A DNA stretch of 64,000 bases from Pseudomonas cerasi (GCF_900074915.1 NZ_LT222319.1:5757001-5821000), one strand, 5' to 3'. Positions 33,335 to 41,716 are shown, numbered from the stretch's first letter. Program-made: numbers and translations. Notes: generated by a model not told the origin, from the letters alone.

Positions 33335-33853
33335 TTACTTTTTGGCGGCATCACCGCCATGCGCAGCAGCGAGTTTTTTCGCGTGCTCCAAATGCTTCTC
33401 CAGCGTAGGCAACGTCGCCTTTGCAAAGGCCTTCAGCTCTGGATCCTTGCCATTCTCGGCCTCTTCCTTGTACAGCTTGATCGCCTGCTCATGTGCGGAG
33501 ACCTGATTGTTGGCATATGCCTGATCGAACGACCTCTCGCGCATCTCCAGAATCATCGCCTTGGCCTTGTCCATCAGCATAGGGTCTTCGGACACTTCAA
33601 GGTTCTTGCTTTTTGCGATCGCAGCCAGCTTCTCATTGGCGGCGGTGTGGTCCGTGACCATCTGCTTTGCAAATTCCTTCACATCTGCAGAGACGCCTTT
33701 CTCATCCTGTGCGAGCTTGCCAACCTGAACTTCGGCGATGCCTTTAGCAGAGGCATCTTCCACAAAATCATCAGCGTCCTGAGCAGCAACAGCCATTTGC
33801 GAACCTAGCGAAAGTGCCAGGGCAATGGCGCTCATGCGAAAATAATTGTTCAT
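33335..33853 (-). CDS. DUF4142 periplasmic ferritin-like protein
   Basis: A 172-residue protein. It has a Sec signal peptide (cleaved after AVAA at about 24), followed by a helical DUF4142 domain rich in Glu, Lys and Ala with the paired motifs FAKQMVTDHTAANEKL and VSAHEQAIKLYKEEA. DUF4142 proteins have a ferritin-like bundle and are often found with stress genes; their biochemical role is unsettled. It is convergent with the YciF-like gene and divergent from the diiron-enzyme gene. Confidence 0.9.
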   Translation of the reverse strand: MNNYFRMSAIALALSLGSQMAVAAQDADDFVEDASAKGIAEVQVGKLAQDEKGVSADVKEFAKQMVTDHTAANEKLAAIAKSKNLEVSEDPMLMDKAKAMILEMRERSFDQAYANNQVSAHEQAIKLYKEEAENGKDPELKAFAKATLPTLEKHLEHAKKLAAAHGGDAAKK

Positions 33854-34186
33854 TTTCGGTCATCCTTTTATGGGCTGAATACATCATCGTTATCGATGAC
33901 ATGAACGTTACGACCTGCTTCAAATACCTGCGTTCAGCCTTTTGATCGGACACGGCATACGCCGATACCACGGTCACCTTTTGCGGATGTAAACCCGGAC
34001 CGGCAATGCATTTTTTCCGCGCGACCATCGCCCCTTGGAATAAGCGCGATCACCACCTATCGGTGCCGGGGAAATTACGCTGAATTTCCCTGTATCGAGG
34101 CACTCACTTATCTACGTTGCACAAAAAAACAGAAAGTCCCGAATGACCGCGTCAACGTGATGTTCAACTGCCGAGGTACGATTTTC
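33854..34186. other. 333-bp divergent promoter region with two inverted repeats
   Basis: The gap separates the DUF4142 gene and the diiron-enzyme gene, which are divergent. TCATCG/CGATGA (33884-33899) is close to the former and GGGAAATT/AATTTCCC (34069-34090, loop of 6) is 97 bp before the latter. Both could be operators. No gene is seen. Confidence 0.5.
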
Positions 34187-35638
34187 ATGACGTCTCTTCA
34201 AGTGATGACCGGCAACGCCGTCGTCAAAACCGTCGTTGAAGAAGCCCGTTCAAAAACCGTCTATCAATCATGGATGAATGAACGTGCTCCGGAACATCAA
34301 CACGATGCGGTCCTGTTTCTGAACCACTGCCTGGCCCTGGCCGAGCGGGAACACTGCGACCTTCCGGCCCAGCCCGAAGCGCTTGAACAGTGGATGGAGC
34401 AGAACGTAGGGGTCGTGGCTGATCAATATGCACTCTATCTTGAGCAACGCCGCGCTGGAAAACCGAGACGGTTTTTCAAGAACAAAGCGCACGCGATGTA
34501 TTTCATTCAGCAGGTCGCACCGACCAAAATGGTCGACGGCGCCTGGCTATACGGATTGCTGCCGCGCTGGGCAGACTACCGCTTTCACGGCCTGATTCGG
34601 ACCTACCTTGAAGAGCTTGGTGACGGCGAACAAGCACAGAATCATGTCTCGCTGTACCGGAAACTGCTGGCGGATCTGGACTGCGATACCAGCGCGCCAC
34701 TGGCAGACGATGCCTACCTGCAAGGTGCGATTCAGCTGTCACTGGGGCAATTGAGCGAGGAATACCTTCCCGAAGTCATTGGTTACAACCTGGGCTATGA
34801 ACAGTTGCCGCTGCACTTGCTCATCACATCATTCGAGCTGAATGAACTGGGCATTGACCCTTACTACTTCACCCTGCATGTGACGATCGATAATGCCAGC
34901 ACCGGCCATGCGCGCAAGGCTGCGCAGAGCGTCCTTGAACTGATGCCTGTTGGCCAGGAGCGCGACGAGTTTTATCGTCGTGTCGCCAGTGGTTATCGCC
35001 TCAATGAGCTGGGCATGGGTTCAACTCAAGTGATCCAGTCGTTCGACCTGGAGCAGGAAGTGATCGCCATGCTCGAGCGCAAGCGCACGTTCGGGCAGCA
35101 CATGCATTCCGATTACTGCCGTCTCGACGGCAAGACCGTCAACGAGTGGCTCGCCGAGCCCGACCAGATCCCGGAATTTCTTGCTGTGCTGCAGAACAGA
35201 GGCTGGATCAAGCGTCATGAAGATCCCCTGCACAGCCGTTTCTGGAAGCTGTTCGAAGGCGCCGGTGCGCCAATGTTTGGCGTCTTCAACGGTTATGAAA
35301 AGCAACTCGTGCACGACTGGATCGCCGGCGACTCACTGTCCGATGGCAGTGCTCAACCCACGGTCGGCAAACGGCTTCCGGAAGCCTTTCGCTCGCGTTT
35401 CCGCAACCTGCAAGACGGTGCTCAGCCCTCCCCCGCGCTTGCGGTGCCTGCTTCAGCAGATGCTGATCCGGACGTGCGCGAACTGCACATGAGGCTGGAG
35501 TCTGCGGCCTCCTCCGAGAAGATGACTACGTTGATCGAAAGCATGTCGCCAGCAAGACACGCAACGGCTGCCGGTCTACACGCGACGCGTCTGTTTGTGA
35601 GCAGCATGGCCGAGCGAATGACGGGAGCGCACGCATGA
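34187..35638 (+). CDS. Haem-oxygenase-like diiron oxidase (iron-containing redox enzyme family)
   Basis: A 483-residue soluble protein. The central all-helical domain (about 190-320) carries the hallmark of the iron-containing redox enzyme/HDO family: EVIGYNLGYE, then ELNELGIDPYYF, then LHVTIDNASTGH. The Glu, His, Asp and His residues there are the likely iron ligands. An N-terminal helical part of about 180 residues and a C-terminal tail flank it. HDO enzymes carry out O2-dependent C-C or N-oxidation chemistry, often in natural-product pathways. I start at ATG 34187, with GAGG 10 bp before it. The stop overlaps the start of the methyltransferase gene (ATGA), so the two proteins are coupled. 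Substrate unknown. Confidence 0.82.
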   Translation: MTSLQVMTGNAVVKTVVEEARSKTVYQSWMNERAPEHQHDAVLFLNHCLALAEREHCDLPAQPEALEQWMEQNVGVVADQYALYLEQRRAGKPRRFFKNKAHAMYFIQQVAPTKMVDGAWLYGLLPRWADYRFHGLIRTYLEELGDGEQAQNHVSLYRKLLADLDCDTSAPLADDAYLQGAIQLSLGQLSEEYLPEVIGYNLGYEQLPLHLLITSFELNELGIDPYYFTLHVTIDNASTGHARKAAQSVLELMPVGQERDEFYRRVASGYRLNELGMGSTQVIQSFDLEQEVIAMLERKRTFGQHMHSDYCRLDGKTVNEWLAEPDQIPEFLAVLQNRGWIKRHEDPLHSRFWKLFEGAGAPMFGVFNGYEKQLVHDWIAGDSLSDGSAQPTVGKRLPEAFRSRFRNLQDGAQPSPALAVPASADADPDVRELHMRLESAASSEKMTTLIESMSPARHATAAGLHATRLFVSSMAERMTGAHA

Positions 35639-36582
35639 GTCATGCCCTCCCCGACAGCGCCGCGCTCATTGCCCTGGCGCAGCGCCTTGAGACCAGCGGC
35701 TATCGCTTTATCACGCCCACCCCTTTGACCCATCAATACGTCAATCAACGCTCTGGAAATCGTCTTGCCGCGTCGCTACGCGATGTATTCGGCTGGAGCC
35801 GGCTGATACCGGAATCCATGCTGCCGGTCGAAGAGGCTCAAGGCCTGCTGGCTGCCGGTATTCTGGAGCGCAAGGAAGACGGCTTGAAAAGCCGGGTGAG
35901 ATTTTCCAACCTGGATGATCTGCTGCTGGTGCATTCGGCGTTTCCTACCGCAGATGAAGACTCGGTATTTTTCGGTCCGGATACCTATCGCTTCGCGCAG
36001 TCCATCAATCGTCACCTGCAAGGCACGTCGCACCCGATCAACCGCGCCGTCGACATCGGCTGCGGTACGGGTGCCGGCGCCATGTTGATTGCGGTCGCCC
36101 GTCCACAGGCTCAGGTGCATGCCGTCGACATCAACCCCAAGGCACTGCATTTCGCGCAGACCAATGCCGCGGTTGCCGAGCTGAAGAATATGGAGTGCTG
36201 CCACAGCGATATTCTCTCGGGCCTGAACGGAAACTTCGACCTCATCGTCGCCAACCCGCCCTACATGAAGGACACCAAGCAGCGCGCCTACCGCCACGGT
36301 GGTGATGCATTGGGCGCAGACCTGTCCGTGCGCATCCTGCGCGAATCACTGGACCGCCTCACTCCGGGCGGTTCGCTGGTGCTTTACACCGGCGTGGCCA
36401 TGGTGGGCGAGCACGATCCGTTCTTCGAGGCGGTGCAGGCCGATATCGACCATGCGGCACTGGCATGGACCTACCGTGAACTGGACCCGGATGTCTTCGG
36501 CGAAGAGCTGCTTGAAGAGGGCTATGAGGACGTGGACCGTATTGCAGCGGTGGAGTTGGTGGTCACCCGACGCTCTGCATGA
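35635..36582 (+). CDS. SAM-dependent methyltransferase with NPPY motif
   Basis: A 315-residue class I methyltransferase. The N-terminal helical region (about 1-130) precedes a Rossmann domain with the SAM motif VDIGCGTGAGA, an acidic VDINPKA and the catalytic VANPPYM. NPPY marks N-methyltransferases of the HemK/PrmC and N6-adenine types, acting on amide or amine nitrogen. A C-terminal domain of the PrmC kind is absent and the N-terminus does not resemble the PrmC release-factor-binding domain, so a small-molecule substrate is plausible. It overlaps the diiron-enzyme gene by 4 bp, which suggests joint action. Confidence 0.85.
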   Translation: MSHALPDSAALIALAQRLETSGYRFITPTPLTHQYVNQRSGNRLAASLRDVFGWSRLIPESMLPVEEAQGLLAAGILERKEDGLKSRVRFSNLDDLLLVHSAFPTADEDSVFFGPDTYRFAQSINRHLQGTSHPINRAVDIGCGTGAGAMLIAVARPQAQVHAVDINPKALHFAQTNAAVAELKNMECCHSDILSGLNGNFDLIVANPPYMKDTKQRAYRHGGDALGADLSVRILRESLDRLTPGGSLVLYTGVAMVGEHDPFFEAVQADIDHAALAWTYRELDPDVFGEELLEEGYEDVDRIAAVELVVTRRSA

Positions 36583-36672
36583 CCCACCGAAATAGCTTCG
36601 ATAGTTCATGCTTATAGCGCGCATAAGAACCGAGCATTGGTCAGCCTCTCGGCATCCCGGTGAAACTTGTCA

Positions 36673-36715
36673 CGAGCCGTCGATCAACACCTCACTGTTG
36701 ATCGATACAGGCTCG
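36673..36715. repeat. Long two-part hairpin between methyltransferase and VOC genes
   Basis: CGAGCC (36673-36678) pairs with GGCTCG (36710-36715), enclosing CGATCAACA (36681-36689) paired with TGTTGATCG (36696-36704). No U-tract follows. It may be a terminator, or an operator of the VOC gene that starts 27 bp later. Confidence 0.6.
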
Positions 36716-36741
36716 TCGCACACCGAAAAGGATGACGACAC

Positions 36742-37155
36742 ATGCCACGCCTGAACAGGATTATCGAAACAGCCCTCTACGTAGAAGATCTGGCGAACGC
36801 CAGGGAATTCTATTCCGACACCCTTGAACTGGAAGTGATGTTCGAAAGCGCGACATTGGTGGCGTTCAACGTCGGAGGTGTGAGCACCCTGCTGCTGTTC
36901 AAGCGCGGCGCTTCACTGCAGACGCAGTACCTGAGCGGCGGAGAGATACCGCCCCACGATGCCCAGGGCCGGATTCACGTGTGCTTCGCCATCAATGCCG
37001 ACGAGATGCAACTCTGGGCTGATCGCCTTGCCAGAGCCAGCATCGCCATAGAGGGCCGCACAGAATGGCCCAAGGGCGGATCGAGCATCTATTTCCGCGA
37101 CCCTGACGAAAATCTCGTCGAACTCCTCACGCCCGGCTGCTGGGCGATTTATTGA
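36742..37155 (+). CDS. VOC (glyoxalase/dioxygenase fold) family protein
   Basis: A 137-residue metalloenzyme-fold protein. It has the typical start ETALYVEDLANAREFYSDTLEL, a middle IHVCFAI strand with a likely metal His, and a C-terminal YFRDPDENLVELLTPG with the conserved Glu. This is a full single-domain VOC protein with two beta-alpha-beta-beta-beta units. The reaction cannot be told from sequence: fosfomycin-type resistance, glyoxalase and dioxygenase roles all occur. AAAGGATG precedes the start. It is separate from the diiron/methyltransferase unit by 159 bp and a long hairpin. Confidence 0.88.
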   Translation: MPRLNRIIETALYVEDLANAREFYSDTLELEVMFESATLVAFNVGGVSTLLLFKRGASLQTQYLSGGEIPPHDAQGRIHVCFAINADEMQLWADRLARASIAIEGRTEWPKGGSSIYFRDPDENLVELLTPGCWAIY

Positions 37156-37242
37156 ATCGTCAAGGTCACACGTTGCGCTGCAAAGGTGGGTCGATAAAGC
37201 GGGGCAATCGAATGTTGATACGCGGGTGTGCTGCGCCTCAAA

Positions 37243-37257
37243 TGTTATGTTATAACA
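37243..37257. promoter_or_regulatory. Zur-like box upstream of the ABC importer
   Basis: TGTTATGTTATAACA has the TGTTAT and ATAACA arms of the Zur palindrome with a slightly altered centre. It lies 186 bp before the ATPase start and 46 bp before a 42-codon open frame. It suggests zinc control of the transporter. Confidence 0.65.
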
Positions 37258-37302
37258 ATTGAGCATTTTTAACTCAGCCTCCCCCAGCGATCTTCCCACG
37301 CC

Positions 37303-37431
37303 ATGATCAACCCTGTTTTCCAATTCCTCCCCGTAACTACCAGACACGCCATGCAGGCCGGTCAGCACATTCGGCAATGGATACCGGTTGAGCCGCCCTC
37401 GCTGCACGTCATTATAGGCCCGCGTGTTTGA
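37303..37431 (+). CDS. Possible 42-residue leader protein coupled to the ABC importer
   Basis: An open frame runs from ATG 37303 to TGA 37429-37431, and its stop overlaps the ATPase start (TGATG). The peptide begins MINPVFQFLP and is amphipathic with several His and Gln. No good ribosome site is seen, so translation is uncertain. The exact stop-start overlap and position just behind the Zur-like box are the reasons to list it. Confidence 0.3.
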   Translation: MINPVFQFLPVTTRHAMQAGQHIRQWIPVEPPSLHVIIGPRV

Positions 37432-38210
37432 TGCTGGCGCTGGAACGCCTCGCGTGGGCACCGGAACAGACGTCAGTCTGCACGCACGAACACTTTGCCT
37501 TGAAGGATATCGACCTGCAGATCGCCGCAGGCGAGTTCGTCGGCCTGATCGGGCCCAACGGCAGCGGCAAAACCAGCCTGCTGCGTTGCGCATTCCGCTA
37601 CAGCCGCCCGCACAGCGGCAAGGTCGCAATCAATGCTCGCGATATCTGGTCCTGCAGCCCGCGCTGGTGCGCCCGGCATGTGGCGGTGGTTGCCCAGGAG
37701 TTTCCCGATTCGTTCGGCCTGACGCTGCTGGATGTGGCAAACATGGGTCGCGCTCCCCATCAGGGATTCTTTGCCGCAGACAGTGACCACGACCGCGCGA
37801 TTGTGCAAAACGCGCTGAACGCCGTCGGGCTGGCGGGCTATGAGCAGCATCGGTTCGACACGCTCTCCGGTGGCGAAAAGCAGCGTTGTCTGCTGGCAAG
37901 GGCGCTGGTGCAAGAACCCCGATTGATGGTGCTGGACGAGCCCACCAACCACCTCGACCCGCGCCATCAACTGGAATTGCTCGGGCTGGTCAAACAGCTC
38001 GGCATGGCCACGCTGGCCAGTATCCATGACCTGAACCTGGCGGCGGCATTCTGTGATCGCCTGTGTGTCATTCATCACGGCCGGCTCATTGCGCAAGGCA
38101 CGCCGCGGGAGGTGCTGACCCCGGAAATGCTGCTCAGTGTGTTCGGCGCCAAGGCGCTGGTCGACAGCCACCCTCTGCGTGACTACCCACGCATCACCTG
38201 GATACCCTGA
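37431..38210 (+). CDS. FecE/BtuD-type ABC transporter ATPase, zinc-linked
   Basis: A 259-residue ATPase of the iron-siderophore/cobalamin importer class. Walker A GPNGSGKTS is at about 45-53, signature LSGGEKQRC, and Walker B LMVLDEPTNHLD, followed by the H-loop SIHDLN. I take ATG 37431; the frame also has TTG one codon earlier. The binding protein gene starts one base after its stop and the permease follows. In P. aeruginosa an equivalent ATPase/binding-protein/permease set is induced by zinc starvation, as I recall, which fits the Zur-like box here. No TonB receptor gene accompanies it. Confidence 0.88.
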   Translation: MLALERLAWAPEQTSVCTHEHFALKDIDLQIAAGEFVGLIGPNGSGKTSLLRCAFRYSRPHSGKVAINARDIWSCSPRWCARHVAVVAQEFPDSFGLTLLDVANMGRAPHQGFFAADSDHDRAIVQNALNAVGLAGYEQHRFDTLSGGEKQRCLLARALVQEPRLMVLDEPTNHLDPRHQLELLGLVKQLGMATLASIHDLNLAAAFCDRLCVIHHGRLIAQGTPREVLTPEMLLSVFGAKALVDSHPLRDYPRITWIP

Positions 38211-38211
38211 C

Positions 38212-39162
38212 ATGAACTGCCTGTCCGCCCGCCTGGCATTGGCAACGCTGCTATGCAGCCCGATGGTGCATGCCGCCTACCCCGTCACCGTGCAAAGCTG
38301 CGACCGCTCAGTGACGTTCACGGCTGCGCCGCAGCGTGCCGTCAGCAACGATGTGAACCTCACCAAAATGATGGTTGCCCTGGGTTTGCAATCGCACATG
38401 GTCGGCTACAGCGGCATCACCGGCTGGAACAAGCCCGATCAGGCGCTCTTACGCGACCTGGGCAAACTGCCCGAGCTGTCCAGTAAATATCCGTCTCTGG
38501 AAACGCTGCTCAATGCCAACGCCGACTTCTATTTTGCCGGCTGGAACTATGGCATGCGCGTGGGTGGCGATGTCACGCCGCAAAGTCTCGCCCCGCTGGG
38601 CATCAAGGCCTATGAACTGACCGAATCCTGCGCCCAGATAATGCCCCGCACCGAAGCGACGCTGGAGGATGTCTACAACGACCTGCTCAATCTGGGCCGG
38701 ATATTCGACGTGCAGACCCGGGCCGAAACACTGGTCGCGCAGATGCGCCGCAGCGTGACCGACATCGAGAAAAGCGTGGCAGGCAAATCGCCGCCCAGGG
38801 TATTTCTGTATGACAGCGGCGAAGACCGGCCGATGACCGCCGGGCGCCTGGCGATTCCTCAGGCGTTGATCAGCGCTGCAGGCGGCCGCAATGTCATGGG
38901 CGACGTCGCAGCCAGCTGGACCCACGTCAACTGGGAGTCGGTCGTGCAAAGCAATCCCGAGGTGATCGTGATCGTTGACTATGGCGAAGTCAGCTCTGCG
39001 CAGAAACAGCATTTCCTTGAAAGCAATCCGGCACTGCAATCCGTGGACGCGATCCGCAACCGACGTTATGTCTTGCTGCCCTATGTGGCGGTGACGCCCG
39101 GCATCGACAATGTCACGGCCATCGAGACGCTTGCAGCGGCATTTCATGACGTGAAGCGATGA
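38212..39162 (+). CDS. Periplasmic binding protein of FecB/BtuF type
   Basis: A 316-residue exported protein with a Sec signal peptide (cleaved after VHA at about 20). A type III periplasmic binding fold follows, with the family start CDRSVTFTAAPQRAV and the inter-lobe helix region ending near residue 180. Such proteins bind metal chelates, cobalamin or haem. Its gene lies between ATPase and permease, 1 bp after the former and overlapping the latter by ATGA. A zinc or zinc-metallophore ligand is inferred only from the Zur-like box. Confidence 0.88.
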   Translation: MNCLSARLALATLLCSPMVHAAYPVTVQSCDRSVTFTAAPQRAVSNDVNLTKMMVALGLQSHMVGYSGITGWNKPDQALLRDLGKLPELSSKYPSLETLLNANADFYFAGWNYGMRVGGDVTPQSLAPLGIKAYELTESCAQIMPRTEATLEDVYNDLLNLGRIFDVQTRAETLVAQMRRSVTDIEKSVAGKSPPRVFLYDSGEDRPMTAGRLAIPQALISAAGGRNVMGDVAASWTHVNWESVVQSNPEVIVIVDYGEVSSAQKQHFLESNPALQSVDAIRNRRYVLLPYVAVTPGIDNVTAIETLAAAFHDVKR

Positions 39163-40202
39163 CGCTGGCGCAGTGGCTGACTGAACGGCCGCGTCGTTAT
39201 CTGGGCCTGTTGATCGCTCTGACGCTTTTGCTGTTGGCGTCGTGCCTGATGTGCATCACCTTCGGCGCGGCCCCTGTGCCCTTGAGCCGGGTGATGGCTA
39301 TCCTGATGTTCAAAGTCTCGGGTTCTGCCGAACATCCACCGCTCTGGACCGCGGGTCAGGAAACCATCGTCTGGCTGATACGTACGCCCCGCGTATTGCT
39401 GGGCGCGCTGGCAGGCGCAGGACTGGCGCTGATTGGCTGCGTTCTGCAAGCCGCGACCCGCAATCCGCTGGCCGATCCGCATTTGCTGGGAGCGACCTCG
39501 GGCGCCACGCTTGGCGCAGTGATCGTGGTCATGCACGTGGGCGAAGTGTTTGGCACGCTGACATTGCCACTGGCCGCCTTTGTCGGCTCGCTGGTCAGCC
39601 TGTGCCTGGTGCTATGGCTTGCCATTCACCAAGGCAGGCTGGACAGCCAGCGCCTGCTGCTCGGCGGCGTGGCCGTGTCCTTCGTGATGATGGCAATCGC
39701 CAACTTGTCATTGTTTCTGGGCGACCACCGCGCCAGTTCCTCCGTGCTGTTCTGGATGCTCGGCGGGCTGGGTCTGGCCCGCTGGGAGTTGCTTGCGGTG
39801 CCGTTTATCACGGTGCTGTGCGGTTGGGTCCTGCTGCAAGGGCTGGGTCGTTCACTGAACGCGCTGATGGGCGGCGACCAGACCGCCGTGAGCCTTGGCC
39901 TGCAAGTGCGCAACGTGCGCCTGCTGGTTTTTCTGATCGCCTCACTGATGACCGGCGTACTGGTTGCCCTGTGCGGCTCCATCGGTTTTGTCGGCCTGAT
40001 GGTGCCGCACATGGCCAGACGTCTGGTGGGCTCGGAGCATCGACGATTGTTGCCTGTCGCCACCCTTCTGGGCGCATTGTTGATGGTCTGGGTGGACGTC
40101 ATCTCCCGCACGCTGATCGCCCCCGAAGACCTGCCGATAGGCATAACCACCGCCTTGTTGGGAGGGATTTTTTTCATTTTCATGATGAAGCGCGGTCAGT
40201 GA
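39159..40202 (+). CDS. FecCD/BtuC-type ABC permease
   Basis: A 347-residue inner-membrane permease with about ten helices. It has the family motifs LAGAGLALIGCVLQAATRNPLADP and GSIGFVGLMVPHMARRLVG, where the Gly-rich EAA-like loop contacts the ATPase. It begins within the stop of the binding protein gene. With the two genes before it, it forms a complete importer. A perfect hairpin 16 bp after the stop ends the operon. Confidence 0.93.
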   Translation: MTLAQWLTERPRRYLGLLIALTLLLLASCLMCITFGAAPVPLSRVMAILMFKVSGSAEHPPLWTAGQETIVWLIRTPRVLLGALAGAGLALIGCVLQAATRNPLADPHLLGATSGATLGAVIVVMHVGEVFGTLTLPLAAFVGSLVSLCLVLWLAIHQGRLDSQRLLLGGVAVSFVMMAIANLSLFLGDHRASSSVLFWMLGGLGLARWELLAVPFITVLCGWVLLQGLGRSLNALMGGDQTAVSLGLQVRNVRLLVFLIASLMTGVLVALCGSIGFVGLMVPHMARRLVGSEHRRLLPVATLLGALLMVWVDVISRTLIAPEDLPIGITTALLGGIFFIFMMKRGQ

Positions 40203-40217
40203 TTGGCAGTCCTGCTT

Positions 40218-40245
40218 GCGGCGGGCAAACAGGACTGCCCGCCGC
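40218..40245 (+). terminator. Terminator hairpin of the ABC importer operon
   Basis: GCGGCGGGC (40218-40226) and GCCCGCCGC (40237-40245) form a perfect 9-bp G/C stem just after the permease stop. Only short T stretches follow. Confidence 0.55.
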
Positions 40246-40387
40246 CCTTCCTGCTACATGACAAACTCGTGTCATCGTTTCTTAACACCTTTATGACATT
40301 TATTTTGCGCTGGTTATTTCAGGCTGCCGAGGCACCTGAAGACAAACTGGCTCATCCATTCATGTCATGAGGCGGAAGGAGCGACAC

Positions 40388-41716
40388 TTGAAAGTGACAG
40401 TGTTCGGAACCGGTTATGTGGGGCTTACCCTTGCCGCCTGTCTGGCTGAGGTAGGTCATACCGTTTGTTGCATGGATGTCGACAGCAAACGCATCGACGC
40501 GCTGCGCGATGGTATATGTCCGATATTCGAGCCCGGTCTTGGCGAACTTCTGCGCAACGGCCTGGACTGCAAGAGACTCAGTTTCACAACCGATGAAGTA
40601 CACGCCAGTCGCTTTGCAGAGTTGGTATTCATCGCAGTCGGTACGCCAGCGCAAGCCGATGGCAAGGCGGACCTGAGCCAAGTGTTTGCCGTACTGGGTT
40701 CGGTAATCAGACACGCCGAAAGTGCCCGGATCATTGTCAACAAGTCGACCTCGCCAGTGGGCACCGTTGACCGCCTGCTCGCTGAGATCGCTGCCAGTCC
40801 GCGACGTGATGACGGCTTTGAAGTGATCAGCAACCCCGAGTTTTTCAAGGAAGGCTGCGCGGTCAGTGATTGCCTGCGTCCGGATCGCATTATCGTCGGC
40901 GGCGCCAGCCCGCGGGCACTGGAGCAGATGCGCGAGTTGTATCAGCCCTTCAGTCGCAACCGCGAGAAGTTTGTGGTCATGGATGCGCGCAGCGCGGAGC
41001 TGTCCAAATATGCAGCCAACTGCCTGCTGGCGACCAAAATTTCGTTCATCAACGAGATGGCCAACCTGGCTGAACAGGTGGGGGCCGATATAGAGCAAGT
41101 CCGGCTTGGCATCGGCTCCGACCCGCGCATTGGATATGACTTCATCTACCCGGGCTGCGGTTTCGGTGGCTCATGCTTTCCCAAGGACTTGCAGGCGCTG
41201 ATCGGCACAGCCAGCGAGCACGGCGTGGAAACGGCGTTGCTCAACGCCGTGGAACAGGTCAATCGCCGCCAGAAGCACCGTCTGTTTGAAAATATCCACA
41301 CGCATTATCGCGGTGATCTCAGGGGCAAGGTGTTCGCCGTCTGGGGACTGGCCTTCAAGCCCAATACCGATGACATTCGCGAGGCCTCCAGCCATACCCT
41401 GCTCAAAGCACTCTGGGCAGCCGGTGCCAGGGTTCAAGCACACGACCCTCAGGCGATAGAAGCGGTCAGGCATCATTACGGCGAGCGAAACGACCTGAAA
41501 CTGGTGCACTGCAAGCAAGATGCCCTGGAAGGCGCAGACGCTTTGGTGGTGGTGACCGAATGGCAGGACTACCGGATGCTGGATCTGGACCGGCTCGGCG
41601 AAAAGCTCGGTGATCGCGTGGTGTTCGATGGCCGCAACCTGTTCGATCCGTCGCAACTGCATGAGACGGGCTTTACCTACTACGGCATTGGTCGTGGCCG
41701 GGCGGCTCAACCATGA
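40388..41716 (+). CDS. ugd: UDP-glucose 6-dehydrogenase
   Basis: A 442-residue cytoplasmic enzyme that oxidises UDP-glucose to UDP-glucuronate with two NAD+. The N-terminal Rossmann motif GTGYVGLTLAACLAEVGH, the catalytic cysteine in GCGFGGSCFPKD (about 260) and the WGLAFKPNTDDIREA NAD/UDP-binding C-terminal domain are all intact. I choose the TTG at 40388 because GGAAGGAG stands 7 bases before it and the protein then begins KVTVFG as in homologues; an in-frame ATG at 40367 is less likely. It is the first gene of a unit with an epimerase and three membrane or glycosyltransferase genes. Other Pseudomonas ugd copies serve arn or alginate pathways; this one serves the neighbours. Confidence 0.92.
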   Translation: MKVTVFGTGYVGLTLAACLAEVGHTVCCMDVDSKRIDALRDGICPIFEPGLGELLRNGLDCKRLSFTTDEVHASRFAELVFIAVGTPAQADGKADLSQVFAVLGSVIRHAESARIIVNKSTSPVGTVDRLLAEIAASPRRDDGFEVISNPEFFKEGCAVSDCLRPDRIIVGGASPRALEQMRELYQPFSRNREKFVVMDARSAELSKYAANCLLATKISFINEMANLAEQVGADIEQVRLGIGSDPRIGYDFIYPGCGFGGSCFPKDLQALIGTASEHGVETALLNAVEQVNRRQKHRLFENIHTHYRGDLRGKVFAVWGLAFKPNTDDIREASSHTLLKALWAAGARVQAHDPQAIEAVRHHYGERNDLKLVHCKQDALEGADALVVVTEWQDYRMLDLDRLGEKLGDRVVFDGRNLFDPSQLHETGFTYYGIGRGRAAQP

